Under the pieces are notes generated by a model. The model was not told the DNA's origin, searched no databases, and was given only the letters and a program-made list of their open reading frames with translations. A stretch of 64,000 nucleotides of DNA from Sphingomonas sp. BK580 (GTDB lineage: Bacteria > Pseudomonadota > Alphaproteobacteria > Sphingomonadales > Sphingomonadaceae), in contig NZ_JACIAY010000001.1 of NCBI RefSeq assembly GCF_014194975.1, positions 62,001 to 126,000 of the forward strand, written 5' to 3'. A program made the translations under genes and the position numbers. Of the stretch, positions 34,598 through 44,150 are shown one piece after another; within the stretch, counting starts at the first letter, position 1; each line of letters starts with the position of its first letter.

Positions 34598-34883
34598 GAT
34601 CCCGGTCGATCTCGGCCTGGAGCGCCCCTTTGCGCGCCGGCTCTGTCACGAGGTCGACTCGCCGACCGATCATCCCGGCAATGGCGTCGCTCAGTCCGAA
34701 GAACGCGAACGGGCCGGCGGCACGTACCGCGTCATAGTCGAGCGCAGCGGCGAGATCGATGTTCGACTCCGCGCCCGCCTCGTCGCGCGCGGTCGAGCCG
34801 AAGAGCGAGAGCGCGCGGACGCCGAGCGCGCGCAGCTCCGGCTCGCGCGCACGAAGCAGGTCGATCGCCTCGCTACGCCTCAC
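34581..34883 (-). CDS. MntA-like minimal nucleotidyltransferase (antitoxin type)
   Basis: A 100-residue protein read from GTG 34881-34883, one base after the CobS stop. The signature is GSTARDEAGAESNIDL, where the first catalytic Asp of the usual GS-x10-D-x-D motif is Asn, so activity may be reduced. MntA enzymes poly-adenylylate HepT to neutralise it; the HepT-like gene follows with a 17-nt overlap. The C-terminus (RRVDLVTEPARKGALQAEI) is typical of the family. An ATG 75 nt upstream would lie within cobS and was not used. Confidence 0.8.
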   Translation of the reverse strand: MRRSEAIDLLRAREPELRALGVRALSLFGSTARDEAGAESNIDLAAALDYDAVRAAGPFAFFGLSDAIAGMIGRRVDLVTEPARKGALQAEIDRDRVRVY

Positions 34884-34884
34884 C

Positions 34885-35889
34885 TCACGCCTTCGCCGCG
34901 ACGCTCTCCGGCAGGTCCTTGCCGAACACGCGCTGGTAATATTCGGCGACCAGGGCACGCTCGGCCTCGTCGCACTTGTTGAGGAACGACAGCCGGAAGG
35001 CGAAGCCGACGTCGCCGAAGATCAGCGCGTTCTGCGCCCAGCTGATCACCGTGCGCGGGCTCATCACCGTCGAGATGTCGCCGTTGACGAAGCCGCGGCG
35101 GGTCAGGTCGGCGACGCGCACCATGTTCTCGACCAGCTTCTTGCCCTCGGGCTTGTCATATTCGCCCGACTTGGCGAGCACGATATTGGCCTCGGTCGCG
35201 GCCGGCAGGTAGTTGAGCGTGATCACCACGTTCCAGCGGTCCATCTGGCCCTGGTTGATCTGCTGCGTGCCGTGATAGAGGCCGCTGGTGTCGCCCAGGC
35301 CGACCGTGTTGGCGGTCGCGAACAGGCGGAACCACGGGTTCGGCCGGATCACGCGATTCTGGTCGAGCAGCGTCAGCTTGCCCTCGGTCTCGAGCACGCG
35401 CTGGATCACGAACATCACGTCGGGTCGGCCGGCGTCATATTCGTCGAACACCAGCGCGGTCGGCGTCTGCAGCGCCCAGGGCAGCAGCCCCTCGCGGAAC
35501 TCGGTGACCTGCTGGCCGTCGCGCAGCACGATCGCGTCGCGCCCGACCAGGTCGATGCGGCTGATGTGCGCGTCAAGGTTGATGCGGATGCACGGCCATT
35601 TCAGCCGCGCCGCGACCTGCTCGATATGGCTCGACTTGCCGGTGCCGTGATAGCCCTGCACCATCACGCGGCGGTTGTGCGCGAAGCCCGCCGCGATCGC
35701 GAGCGTGGTGTCGGGGTCGAACACATAAGCGGGGTCGAGGTCGGGGACGCGCTCGTCCGCCTCGCTGAACGCGGGCACCTGCATGTCGCTGTCGATGCCG
35801 AACAGGTCGCGCACGCTGACCATCTTGTCGGGTGCGTCGAGGATCGTCGTGTCGCGGCTGTCGGGCTGGGTATTGGGCAGATCGGTCAT
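34885..35889 (-). CDS. cobS: Cobaltochelatase subunit CobS
   Basis: A 334-residue MoxR-type AAA+ ATPase of the aerobic cobaltochelatase. N-terminal segment [19 protein letters not shown], Walker [10 protein letters not shown] near 79-87, Walker [12 protein letters not shown], and [17 protein letters not shown]. Full length. CobS and CobT form the ATP-driven chaperone-like part of CobNST. It is first in a minus-strand cluster with the MntA-like, HepT-like, cobT and RHH genes. Confidence 0.95.
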   Translation of the reverse strand: MTDLPNTQPDSRDTTILDAPDKMVSVRDLFGIDSDMQVPAFSEADERVPDLDPAYVFDPDTTLAIAAGFAHNRRVMVQGYHGTGKSSHIEQVAARLKWPCIRINLDAHISRIDLVGRDAIVLRDGQQVTEFREGLLPWALQTPTALVFDEYDAGRPDVMFVIQRVLETEGKLTLLDQNRVIRPNPWFRLFATANTVGLGDTSGLYHGTQQINQGQMDRWNVVITLNYLPAATEANIVLAKSGEYDKPEGKKLVENMVRVADLTRRGFVNGDISTVMSPRTVISWAQNALIFGDVGFAFRLSFLNKCDEAERALVAEYYQRVFGKDLPESVAAKA

Positions 35890-35947
35890 TCGCGGGCAGG
35901 CCGTTCGCTGGAGGATGCCGTTCCAGTGGGAACGGAACGCGCCCGCG

Positions 35948-36643
35948 TCAACCCGCGGCGGGCGCCGCGGTTGCCTTCGCCGGCAGGTGGAACAGGTCGA
36001 TGAACGCCTCCGCCGCGGCGCGATCGCCGCCGAAGCGCAGGCTGCCCGCCGCCTCGGCCGCGGCGATCGGCCGCTTGCCGTAGACGATCGCTGCCATGGT
36101 CTGAGGGTCGGTGTCGAACACCGCGTCGCCGAAGGCGGGCGCGCGCTCGATCGGCAGCGCGCCGTGGGCGAGTCGCGCCACGAACGAGTCGCGTCCGAAC
36201 AGGAAGCCGATCGCCATCGGTCCCGGCGCGCGCGCGAGATCGACCATCGTGCGCAGCGACATCATCATCGAGGCGGCGGACAGCGGCAGCGTCGGATCGT
36301 GATCGGGCGAGCGCGCCGCCCAGCGCCCCAGCGTCATGATCGCGGGCTCGGCCTCATAGCCCCATTCGGTGAGCGCGTAGCCGGTGGCGCGACCGGGCAG
36401 CTCCACCTTCTCCACCACCGCCGTCGCCGCGAGCCGCTCGAGCCGCTGCGTCAGCACGTTGGCGCTGATCCCGGGCAGGCCAGCGCGCAGCTCGGTGAAG
36501 CGGCGCGGGCCGAACATCAGCTCGCGCACGATGAGCAGCGCCCAGCGCTCGCCGAGCAGCTCCATCGCCAGCGCGGTGCCGCAGGCGTCGTCGTACCAGC
36601 GCTCGCGCGCCGCCGGCCTTTTTGTTACATTTTCTAACTTCAT
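35948..36643 (-). CDS. HxlR-type winged-helix transcriptional regulator
   Basis: A 231-residue protein starting [17 protein letters not shown]. The HxlR domain is at 20-110: [32 protein letters not shown] (in parts), [14 protein letters not shown], and [13 protein letters not shown]. The conserved Cys in DDACG could be the redox sensor found in many HxlR proteins. The C-terminal 110 residues are a further domain (SCP2/sterol-carrier-like in layout). It is divergent from a VOC gene, which it may control. ATG 36641-36643 is preferred to one 36 nt upstream that would enter the operator. Confidence 0.82.
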   Translation of the reverse strand: MKLENVTKRPAARERWYDDACGTALAMELLGERWALLIVRELMFGPRRFTELRAGLPGISANVLTQRLERLAATAVVEKVELPGRATGYALTEWGYEAEPAIMTLGRWAARSPDHDPTLPLSAASMMMSLRTMVDLARAPGPMAIGFLFGRDSFVARLAHGALPIERAPAFGDAVFDTDPQTMAAIVYGKRPIAAAEAAGSLRFGGDRAAAEAFIDLFHLPAKATAAPAAG

Positions 36644-36660
36644 GGTTGCTTTAACTAACC
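36624..36660. promoter_or_regulatory. AT-rich inverted repeats between HxlR and VOC genes
   Basis: GTTA-N7-TAAC at 36624-36638 and GGTT-N9-AACC at 36644-36660 flank and overlap the HxlR start codon. The AT-rich block stands out from its GC-rich surroundings and suits an autoregulatory HxlR operator. No footprint is known. Confidence 0.45.
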
Positions 36661-36705
36661 ACGCGACGCAGGATCGCACAAGGGACGAGCGAGGGAGATC
36701 GCACC

Positions 36706-37137
36706 ATGGAGAGGACGATTTTCGTGAACCTGCCGGTCGCCGACGTGGCGGCCTCGACCCGCTTCTACGAGGCGCTGGGCTTCGTGCGGAACCCGGACTT
36801 CTCGAACGACCAGGCGTCCGGGATGGTCTGGTCGGATTCGATCTGGGTGATGCTGCTCGGGCACGATTTCTACCGCACCTTCACGCCGAAGACGATCGCG
36901 GACACGCGCACCACCAGCGCGGCGCTGCTGTGCCTGTCCTGCGCCTCGCGCGACGAGGTCGACAAGCTCGGCGCGGCGGCGCTGGCGGCGGGTGGGCGCG
37001 AGCTGCACGGCGCCGACGACAGGGGCTTCATGTACGGCCGCGCCTTCGACGACCTCGACGGCCATGGCTGGGAAGTGATGCACATGGATCCGAACGCCGC
37101 GCCGGCCGAGCAGCATGATGCCACGGTGCCGGCCTAG
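36706..37137 (+). CDS. VOC-family (glyoxalase-like) protein
   Basis: A 143-residue single-domain VOC protein: IFVNLPVADVAASTRFYEALGF at the start, NDQASGMVWSDSIWVMLL, and DLDGHGWEVMHMDP near the C-terminus with the usual metal-ligand Glu region. The reaction is unknown; VOC members include glyoxalases, resistance proteins and dioxygenases. It is transcribed away from the HxlR gene across about 62 bp and heads a stretch with GST and more VOC genes, suggesting electrophile or xenobiotic detoxification. Confidence 0.85.
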   Translation: MERTIFVNLPVADVAASTRFYEALGFVRNPDFSNDQASGMVWSDSIWVMLLGHDFYRTFTPKTIADTRTTSAALLCLSCASRDEVDKLGAAALAAGGRELHGADDRGFMYGRAFDDLDGHGWEVMHMDPNAAPAEQHDATVPA

Positions 37138-37321
37138 CCGCGACGCCGCGCGGCGCGTGCTCGACCGGCCGCTGCCGCTCGGGCTGGCCGCGTTCGCGCT
37201 GACCGCCGCGCTGCTATGGCAGGCGGCGGCGCCCCTGTCGTCGCCTGATGCGACCGGTGTGTTCCCGCACGCGCGGCAAACGAGCGCCACGTCGAGCAAC
37301 GGTGCGCATCTCACCGAATAG
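37115..37321 (+). CDS. Possible small membrane protein (68 aa)
   Basis: Overlaps the end of the VOC gene by 23 nt. The product has a basic N-terminus (RPSRDAARRVLDRP) and one hydrophobic segment (LGLAAFALTAALLWQAAAP), compatible with a signal anchor. There is no homologue in memory and no clear ribosome-binding site; it may be a chance frame in the 260-bp gap before the GST gene. Confidence 0.3.
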   Translation: MMPRCRPSRDAARRVLDRPLPLGLAAFALTAALLWQAAAPLSSPDATGVFPHARQTSATSSNGAHLTE

Positions 37322-37397
37322 CGGGGCTCGCGCGTGCGCGGGAGAACAAGCTGACATCGCGACCGGTTCGCGAGAGAAATCGCAAGGAGAGGCGTCC

Positions 37398-38099
37398 ATG
37401 CAGCCCGTGATCACCGCGTTTGACTGGGTACCCGATTTCGCGCGCGGCCAGGTGCGCGACCTGCGCGTGCGTTGGGCGTTGGAGGAGGTCGGTCAGCCCT
37501 ATCGCGTGCGTTATCTCGCGCAGGGCGAGCAGAAGGCGGCGCCGCACCGGGTGCGCCAGCCGTTCGGCCAGGTGCCGACCTATGAGGAGGGCGCGCTCGT
37601 CCTCTACGAGTCGGGCGCCATCGTGCTGCATCTCGCCGAGGGGCGCGACGGGCTGCTGCCGGACGACCGCGTCGGTCGCGCGCGCGCTATCGAATGGGTC
37701 TTCGCCGCGCTGAACACGGTGGAGCCGCCGATCATGGACCGCGCCGTGGCGACGCTGTTCGAGGCCGATCAGCCCTGGTCGCAGCCGCGCCTGCCCGCGG
37801 TTGACGCTCGGATCGCCGAGCGGCTCGGCGAGGTCGCGGCGCGACTGGGCGAGCGCGAATGGTATGACGGCGCCTTCTCCGCGGGCGACCTGCTGATGGT
37901 GGCGGTGCTGCGGATCCTGCGCGATCACCCGCTGCTCGCCGCGCAGCCGACGCTCGCCGCGTACGTCGCGCGCGGTGAGGCGCGCCCCGCCTTCCGCCGC
38001 GCGCTCGCCGACCAGCTCGCCGGCTTCACCGGCAGCCCGCCGCCGGGCTTCGCCGAGTGGCTCGCGAAGCGCACGGCGCGTGCCGGGCAGCTGGCATGA
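37398..38099 (+). CDS. Glutathione S-transferase family protein
   Basis: A 233-residue cytosolic GST. N-terminal thioredoxin-fold part: RVRWALEEVGQPYRVRYL, FGQVPTYEEGALVLYESGAIVLHLAE (the P and E-S glutathione contacts). C-terminal helical domain with SAGDLLMVAVLRIL. ATG 37398 has a good AAGGAGAGG ribosome-binding site. It is followed within 41 bp by a two-domain VOC gene. Confidence 0.92.
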   Translation: MQPVITAFDWVPDFARGQVRDLRVRWALEEVGQPYRVRYLAQGEQKAAPHRVRQPFGQVPTYEEGALVLYESGAIVLHLAEGRDGLLPDDRVGRARAIEWVFAALNTVEPPIMDRAVATLFEADQPWSQPRLPAVDARIAERLGEVAARLGEREWYDGAFSAGDLLMVAVLRILRDHPLLAAQPTLAAYVARGEARPAFRRALADQLAGFTGSPPPGFAEWLAKRTARAGQLA

Positions 38100-38139
38100 G
38101 CCCGTCTCACCGCTTCACCCCCGCGGAAGGAGGAAGAGG

Positions 38140-38919
38140 ATGACCGACCGAGAAGGTCTGCCGATCTGGTACGAGCTGCTCGCGCGCGACCCGGACGCGG
38201 CCGAGCGCTTCTACACGCACGTGCTCGGCTGGTCGGTGGGGCGGCCGCAGCTCACCGCCGCGCCCGACTATCGCGTGCTCGTCGCGCCCGACGGGGACGC
38301 GGTCGGCGGGCTGATGGCGGTGCCGCCGGGCGCGCCGATGGTGCCGCGCTGGCTCTTCTATCTCGCCGTCGACGACGTCGACGCCACCGTCCAGCGAGTC
38401 ACCGCGACGGGCGGTACGGTGACGATGCCGGCGATGGACCTGCCCGAGGTCGGCCGCCTCGCGCTGGTGGCCGACCCGCAGGGCGCGCCCTTCTACGTCA
38501 TGCGCGCGAGCGGTGACGATGAGTCGCGCGCCTTCCGGGGCGCCGACACCGCTACCCCCGGCCACGCGGTGTGGAACGAGCTGACCGCGCCCGACCAGGA
38601 CGCCGCGCTCGCCTTCTACGCCGCGCTGTTCGGCTGGCGGCACGAGGGCGCCATGCCGATGGGCCCGCTCGGCGACTATAAGTTCGTCCACTCGGGCACG
38701 ACCTGTCTCGGCGCGACGATGAACAGCTTCGCCGGCAAGGCGGCGGGCTGGCAGTTCTACTTCATGGTCGACGACGTTGACGCCGCGGTGGAGCGGCTGA
38801 CCGGCGCGGGCGGTCGCGTCGTGCAGGGACCGGACGAGATCCCCGGCGGCAGCTTCTCGGTGGTCGCGGTCGATCCGGAGGGCGCCGCGTTCGGCTTCGT
38901 CGGCGAGCGAGGCGCGTGA
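38140..38919 (+). CDS. Two-domain VOC-family protein
   Basis: A 259-residue protein with two tandem VOC halves: IWYELLARDPDAAERFYTHVLGW and WLFYLAVDDVDATVQRV, then NELTAPDQDAALAFYAALFGW and WQFYFMVDDVDAAVERL. This matches CFP-30-like/hydroxylase-type duplicated VOC proteins of unknown substrate. ATG 38140 follows GGAGGAAGAGG. Its stop overlaps the next start. Confidence 0.9.
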   Translation: MTDREGLPIWYELLARDPDAAERFYTHVLGWSVGRPQLTAAPDYRVLVAPDGDAVGGLMAVPPGAPMVPRWLFYLAVDDVDATVQRVTATGGTVTMPAMDLPEVGRLALVADPQGAPFYVMRASGDDESRAFRGADTATPGHAVWNELTAPDQDAALAFYAALFGWRHEGAMPMGPLGDYKFVHSGTTCLGATMNSFAGKAAGWQFYFMVDDVDAAVERLTGAGGRVVQGPDEIPGGSFSVVAVDPEGAAFGFVGERGA

Positions 38920-39389
38920 TGGACAAAGTGTCGGTATGGCTGTGGTGCGACGGCACCGCGGAGGAGCAGGCGAGCTTCTACACCGGCCTGATCGCCGGCA
39001 GCGCCATCACGTCGGTGTCACGCGCGCCGGCGGACTACCCGGCGGGCAAGGCGGGCGACGTGCTCACCGTCACCTTCACGCTCGCGGGACGGTCGTTCGC
39101 GATGCTCAACGGCGGCGCCGGTCCGGCGCACAGCGAGGCCATGTCGCTCCAGGTCGACTGCGTCGACCAGGCCGAGGTCGACCGCTGCTGGGACGCGATC
39201 CTGGCGAACGGCGGCACCGAGGTGGCGTGCGGCTGGATCAGGGATCGCTGGGGCGTGGCGTGGCAGATCGTGCCGCGACGCCTCACCGAGCTGATGCAGG
39301 ATCCGGTGCACGGCGCCAGGGCGATGCAGGCGATGATGGGGATGGTGCGGATCGATGTCGCGGCGCTGGAGCGCGCGATCGCCTCTTGA
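38919..39389 (+). CDS. PhnB-like VOC-family protein
   Basis: A 156-residue protein: VSVWLWCDGTAEEQASFYTGLI, FTLAGRSFAMLNGG, and RDRWGVAWQIVPRRLTELM, the PhnB/3-demethylubiquinone-methyltransferase-like VOC pattern. Function unknown. ATG 38919 (or GTG 38916) overlaps the upstream stop, so it is cotranslated with the two-domain VOC protein. Confidence 0.87.
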   Translation: MDKVSVWLWCDGTAEEQASFYTGLIAGSAITSVSRAPADYPAGKAGDVLTVTFTLAGRSFAMLNGGAGPAHSEAMSLQVDCVDQAEVDRCWDAILANGGTEVACGWIRDRWGVAWQIVPRRLTELMQDPVHGARAMQAMMGMVRIDVAALERAIAS

Positions 39390-39521
39390 GCGCGCGGCCA
39401 TAATCTCTAGGTAGGCGGCATTGGTCACGTTTGCGGCCAGCCCCGCGATCGTGTACCCGCCCCCTTGAACGGCGCCGGTGCGCCTCCTGCGCGCCGACGG
39501 CCCAACGAAGTAGAGACCCGC

Positions 39522-40304
39522 ATGGCCGAGTTCACGCTCCCCAAGAACAGCAAGATCAAGGGTGGCCGCAAGGTCGCCTCGCCGCAGCCGGGCGGGACGA
39601 TGCGCAACTTCAGGGTCTATCGCTACGATCCCGACTCGGGCGAGAATCCGCGCTACGACACGTTCGAGGTCAACCTCGACGAATGCGGCCCGATGGTGCT
39701 CGACGCGCTGATCAAGATCAAGTCGGAGCAGGACAGCTCGCTGACCTTCCGCCGCTCGTGTCGCGAGGGCATCTGCGGCTCGTGCTCGATGAACATCGAC
39801 GGGCGCAACGGCCTGGCCTGCACCACCGCGATCGAGGACGTGAAGGGCGAGATCAAGATCACGCCGCTGCCCGCGATGGACGTGATCAAGGACCTCGTCC
39901 CCGATTTCACGCGCTTCTACGCGCAATATGCCTCGATCACGCCGTGGCTGCAGACCGTGACGCCGCCGCCCGCGGGCAAGGAGCGGCTCCAGTCGCCGGA
40001 GGAGCGCGCCAAGCTCGACGGTCTGTACGAGTGCATCCTGTGCGCCTGCTGCTCGACCTCGTGCCCGAGCTACTGGTGGAACTCGGACAAGTTCCTCGGC
40101 CCGGCGATCCTGCTTCAGGCGTACCGCTGGCTCGCGGACAGCCGCGACGAGATGACCGGCGAGCGGCTCGACGCGCTCGAGGATCCGTTCCGCCTGTATC
40201 GCTGCCACACGATCATGAACTGCGCCAACGTCTGCCCCAAGGGCCTGTCGCCGGCCAAGGCGATCGCCGAGATCAAGAAGATGGAAGTCGAGCGGATCGT
40301 CTGA
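39522..40304 (+). CDS. sdhB: Succinate dehydrogenase iron-sulfur subunit
   Basis: A 260-residue SdhB of complex II. Cysteine clusters: 2Fe-2[13 protein letters not shown] (near 75-86) with a later Cys in NGLAC, 4Fe-4[13 protein letters not shown] (near 170), and 3Fe-4[16 protein letters not shown] (near 225). It passes electrons from FAD in SdhA to ubiquinone. Unusually, no sdhC, sdhD or sdhA lies immediately upstream; the neighbours are VOC genes and zapE. Start fixed at MAEFTLPKN. Confidence 0.96.
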   Translation: MAEFTLPKNSKIKGGRKVASPQPGGTMRNFRVYRYDPDSGENPRYDTFEVNLDECGPMVLDALIKIKSEQDSSLTFRRSCREGICGSCSMNIDGRNGLACTTAIEDVKGEIKITPLPAMDVIKDLVPDFTRFYAQYASITPWLQTVTPPPAGKERLQSPEERAKLDGLYECILCACCSTSCPSYWWNSDKFLGPAILLQAYRWLADSRDEMTGERLDALEDPFRLYRCHTIMNCANVCPKGLSPAKAIAEIKKMEVERIV

Positions 40305-40344
40305 TCGGAGGGGACGGTCGCTAGCCTTCACGCCGCTTCCCATT

Positions 40345-40432
40345 GTGCCCCGGCGAAGGCCGGGGCCGAGTTGGGTGGCGGTGGCGAGTTTCACGACGGC
40401 TATCCCACCTGGTCCCCGGCCTTCGAGGCACG
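40345..40432. repeat. Family B palindromic element B1
   Basis: Left palindrome GCCCCGGCGAAGGCCGGGGC (40347-40366), GAGTTGGG, about 35 bp, then the inverted CCCACCTGGTCCCCGGCC arm to about 40432. It fills most of the 264-bp gap between sdhB and zapE. Confidence 0.85.
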
Positions 40433-40573
40433 ACGACAGAGGCGCGCGCACCTCCACATCAGGTCACTGCCTCCACCCCCGTCACACAACGTCACCGTCG
40501 CGAGGCTTGATCCCCTCACCCGCTGTCCCCACAGACGTCCCCATGCTGCGGTGCAGCGTCGCGAAGGGTGACG

Positions 40574-41668
40574 ATGGGAAAAGTAAGTGACGCATACCGG
40601 CGCCTGATCGCCGACGACGAACTCCGCCCCGATCCCGAGCAGGAAGCCGCCGCGCTGCGGCTCGACGCGCTCGCGCAGGAGCTGGAGAAGCCGCGCACGA
40701 TCGGCCTGTTCCGCCGCCGCCGCGTGCCCGCCAGGGGCGTCTACCTCTGGGGCGACGTCGGACGCGGCAAGTCGATGCTGATGGACCTGTTCTTCGCTAA
40801 CGTCGCGGTGGCGAAGAAGCGCCGCGTCCACTTCGCCGAGTTCATGCTCGAGGTCCACGCGCGCATCGCGGTGGAGCGACGCAAGGAGGAAGGAGACCCG
40901 ATCCTTCCCGTGGCGGAGGCGCTCGCCGACGAGGCGCAGTTGCTTGCCTTCGATGAGATGATGGTGACCAACTCGCCCGACGCGATGATCCTGTCGCGGC
41001 TGTTCACCGCACTCATCGAGGCCGGCGTGACCGTCGTCACCACCTCCAACCGCGCCCCCGCCGACCTCTACAAGAACGGGCTCAACCGCGAGCATTTCCT
41101 CGGTTTCATCGCGCTGATCGAGGAACGGCTCGACGTGCTCGCGCTCAACGGGCCGGTCGATTATCGCCGCGACCGGCTGGGCGCGCACAAGACCTGGCTC
41201 GTCCCCAACGGCGAGCAGGCCACCGCCGAGCTCTCCGCGGCGTTCTATCGCCTCACCGACTATCCGCCCGAGGACCGCGACCATGTCCCCAGCGAGGAGC
41301 TGGTGGTGCAGGGCCGCGCGCTGCGCGTCCCCAAGACGCTCAAGGGCGTGGCGGTGTTCGCGTTCAAGAAGCTGTGCGGCGAGGCGCGCGGCGCGGCCGA
41401 CTATCTCGCGATCGCGCGGCGCTATCACACCGTCATCCTCGTCGGCATCCCGATCCTGGGCCCGGACAACCGCAACGAGGCGGCGCGCTTCGTCGCGCTG
41501 ATCGACGCGTTGTACGAGCACAAGGTCAAGCTGCTCGCCGCCGCCGACGCCGAGCCGGACCAGCTCTACCCGCGCGGCGACGGCGCCTTCGAGTTCCGCC
41601 GCACCGCCAGCCGCCTGGAAGAGATGCGCTCCGAGAGTTACTTGAGCGAAGGTCACGGCACCGGCTAA
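40574..41668 (+). CDS. zapE: Cell division protein ZapE (AFG1-type ATPase)
   Basis: A 364-residue P-loop ATPase. Walker A GDVGRGKSMLMD near 61-72, Walker B LLAFDEMMV with its Asp-Glu, and VTVVTTSNRAPADLYKNGL (sensor 1). C-terminal FKKLCGEARGAADYLAIA is conserved in ZapE/AFG1. It modulates Z-ring stability in bacteria. The start may be ATG 40574 or GTG 40568. Confidence 0.92.
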   Translation: MGKVSDAYRRLIADDELRPDPEQEAAALRLDALAQELEKPRTIGLFRRRRVPARGVYLWGDVGRGKSMLMDLFFANVAVAKKRRVHFAEFMLEVHARIAVERRKEEGDPILPVAEALADEAQLLAFDEMMVTNSPDAMILSRLFTALIEAGVTVVTTSNRAPADLYKNGLNREHFLGFIALIEERLDVLALNGPVDYRRDRLGAHKTWLVPNGEQATAELSAAFYRLTDYPPEDRDHVPSEELVVQGRALRVPKTLKGVAVFAFKKLCGEARGAADYLAIARRYHTVILVGIPILGPDNRNEAARFVALIDALYEHKVKLLAAADAEPDQLYPRGDGAFEFRRTASRLEEMRSESYLSEGHGTG

Positions 41669-42760
<1,092 letters not shown>

Positions 42761-42769
42761 GGAATAGCT

Positions 42770-42802
42770 GTGCCCCGGCGAAAGCCGGGGCCCAGTTGGG
42801 AG
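42770..42802 (+). repeat. Family B palindrome B2, left flank of GIY-YIG gene 1
   Basis: GCCCCGGCGAAAGCCGGGGC (42772-42791) followed by CCAGTTGGG, ending about 12-21 bp before the GIY-YIG start codon. Same orientation as the left arm of B1. Confidence 0.88.
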
Positions 42803-42812
42803 AAGTCCCGCG

Positions 42813-43109
42813 GTGGAGAAGGCCGGCTTCGTCTACATCATGGCGAGCGGACGAAACGGCACGATCTACATCGGCGTCACCAGCGATTTGCCCAAACGTA
42901 TCGGGGAGCATCGCAGTGGCGTCATCGGCGGCTTCACCAAGAAGCATCACTGTCATCGTCTCGTCTGGTATGAGGCGCATGAGAGCATAGAGGCAGCCCG
43001 GCATCGCGAGCTGCAGATGAAGGAGTGGAAGCGGGCGTGGAAGCTGCGCGAGATCGAAGGGCTCAACCCGGAGTGGGACGACCTGTACGATCGCATCGCG
43101 TCGCCATGA
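42813..43109 (+). CDS. Small GIY-YIG nuclease-family protein, copy 1
   Basis: A 98-residue protein beginning at GTG 42813. GIY motif VYIM (residues 7-10), YIG motif IYIGVTSDL, then KRIGEHRSG with the conserved Arg, and RELQMKEWKRAWK with the catalytic-type Glu; so all four active-site positions are present. Such one-domain GIY-YIG proteins are abundant in alphaproteobacteria with no settled function. It lies between mdh and sucD, framed by inverted family B palindromes 21 bp upstream and 16 bp downstream, suggesting it travels with them. Confidence 0.9.
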   Translation: MEKAGFVYIMASGRNGTIYIGVTSDLPKRIGEHRSGVIGGFTKKHHCHRLVWYEAHESIEAARHRELQMKEWKRAWKLREIEGLNPEWDDLYDRIASP

Positions 43110-43116
43110 CCGCCGC

Positions 43117-43148
43117 CGTAACTGGGCCCCGGCCTTCGCCGGGGCACG
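43117..43148 (-). repeat. Family B palindrome B3, right flank of GIY-YIG gene 1
   Basis: Inverted counterpart of B2: GTAACTGG followed by GCCCCGGCCTTCGCCGGGGC (43126-43145). B2 and B3 face each other like the two arms of a single element, with the GIY-YIG gene in place of the short internal spacer seen in B1. Confidence 0.88.
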
Positions 43149-43175
43149 CACATCGCCCGATCTAGGGAGACGGAC

Positions 43176-44066
43176 TTGAGCATCCTCGTCGACAAGAACA
43201 CCAAGGTCATCACCCAGGGGATGACCGGCAAGACCGGCACCTTCCACACCAGGGCGGCGCTGGACTATGGCACGCAGATGGTCGGCGGCGTGACGCCCGG
43301 CAAGGGCGGCACCACGCACGAGGAGCTCGGCCTGCCGAACTTCGACACCGTCGCCGAGGCGGTCGCCAAGACCGGCGCCACCGCGTCGGTGATCTACGTG
43401 CCGCCGCCCTTCGCCGCGGACTCGATCCTCGAGGCGATCGACGCCGAGGTGCCGCTGATCGTCGCGATCACCGAGGGCATCCCCGTGCTCGACATGGTCC
43501 GCGTCAAGCGCGCGCTGTCGGGCAGCAAGTCGCGACTGATCGGCCCGAACTGCCCGGGTGTGCTGACGCCGGGCGAGTGCAAGATCGGCATCATGCCGGG
43601 CAACATCTTCAAGAAGGGCTCGGTCGGCGTCGTGTCGCGCTCGGGCACGCTGACCTATGAGGCGGTGTTCCAGACCTCGAACGCCGGGCTCGGCCAGACC
43701 ACCGCAGTCGGCATCGGCGGCGACCCGGTGAACGGCACCAACTTCATCGACGTGCTCGAGCTGTTCCTCGCGGACGACGAGACGCAGTCGATCATCATGA
43801 TCGGCGAGATCGGCGGCTCGGCCGAGGAAGAGGCGGCGCAGTTCCTCCGCGACGAGGCGAAGCGCGGCCGCAGCAAGCCGATGGCGGGCTTCATCGCGGG
43901 CCGCACCGCCCCTCCGGGGCGCCGCATGGGCCACGCCGGCGCGATCGTCTCGGGCGGCCAGGGCGGCGCCGAGGACAAGATCGCGGCGATGGAAGCGGCC
44001 GGCATCAAGGTCGCGGCGAGCCCCAGCGAGCTGGGCTCGACGCTGCTGAGCGTGCTGAACAAGTAA
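43176..44066 (+). CDS. sucD: Succinate-CoA ligase (ADP-forming) alpha subunit
   Basis: A 296-residue subunit of the TCA enzyme converting succinyl-CoA to succinate with NTP formation. CoA-binding N-terminus ([16 protein letters not shown]), [20 protein letters not shown], and the active-site phosphohistidine in [16 protein letters not shown]. The start codon is TTG (43176), with GGGAGA about 6 nt upstream. The partner gene sucC, usually just before sucD, is missing here and must be elsewhere. Confidence 0.95.
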   Translation: MSILVDKNTKVITQGMTGKTGTFHTRAALDYGTQMVGGVTPGKGGTTHEELGLPNFDTVAEAVAKTGATASVIYVPPPFAADSILEAIDAEVPLIVAITEGIPVLDMVRVKRALSGSKSRLIGPNCPGVLTPGECKIGIMPGNIFKKGSVGVVSRSGTLTYEAVFQTSNAGLGQTTAVGIGGDPVNGTNFIDVLELFLADDETQSIIMIGEIGGSAEEEAAQFLRDEAKRGRSKPMAGFIAGRTAPPGRRMGHAGAIVSGGQGGAEDKIAAMEAAGIKVAASPSELGSTLLSVLNK

Positions 44067-44080
44067 GCGACCCGGCCGTT

Positions 44081-44100
44081 GCCCCGGTATCCACCGGGGC
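44081..44100. repeat. Hairpin between sucD and sucA
   Basis: GCCCCGGT, four-base loop, ACCGGGGC, 15 bp after the sucD stop. It may be a relic of a family B palindrome or an RNA-stabilising or attenuating hairpin. No U-tract follows. Confidence 0.55.
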
Positions 44101-44150
44101 AGCGCACGGCATGATCCCGGCGCGGCCGGAGCGACGAAGGTAGAGGCGTC

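Noticed and set aside
36706..39389. Antibiotic-resistance (bleomycin/fosfomycin-type) function for the VOC genes
   Set aside because: Only the general VOC fold is visible; specific active-site signatures of those resistance enzymes could not be identified.
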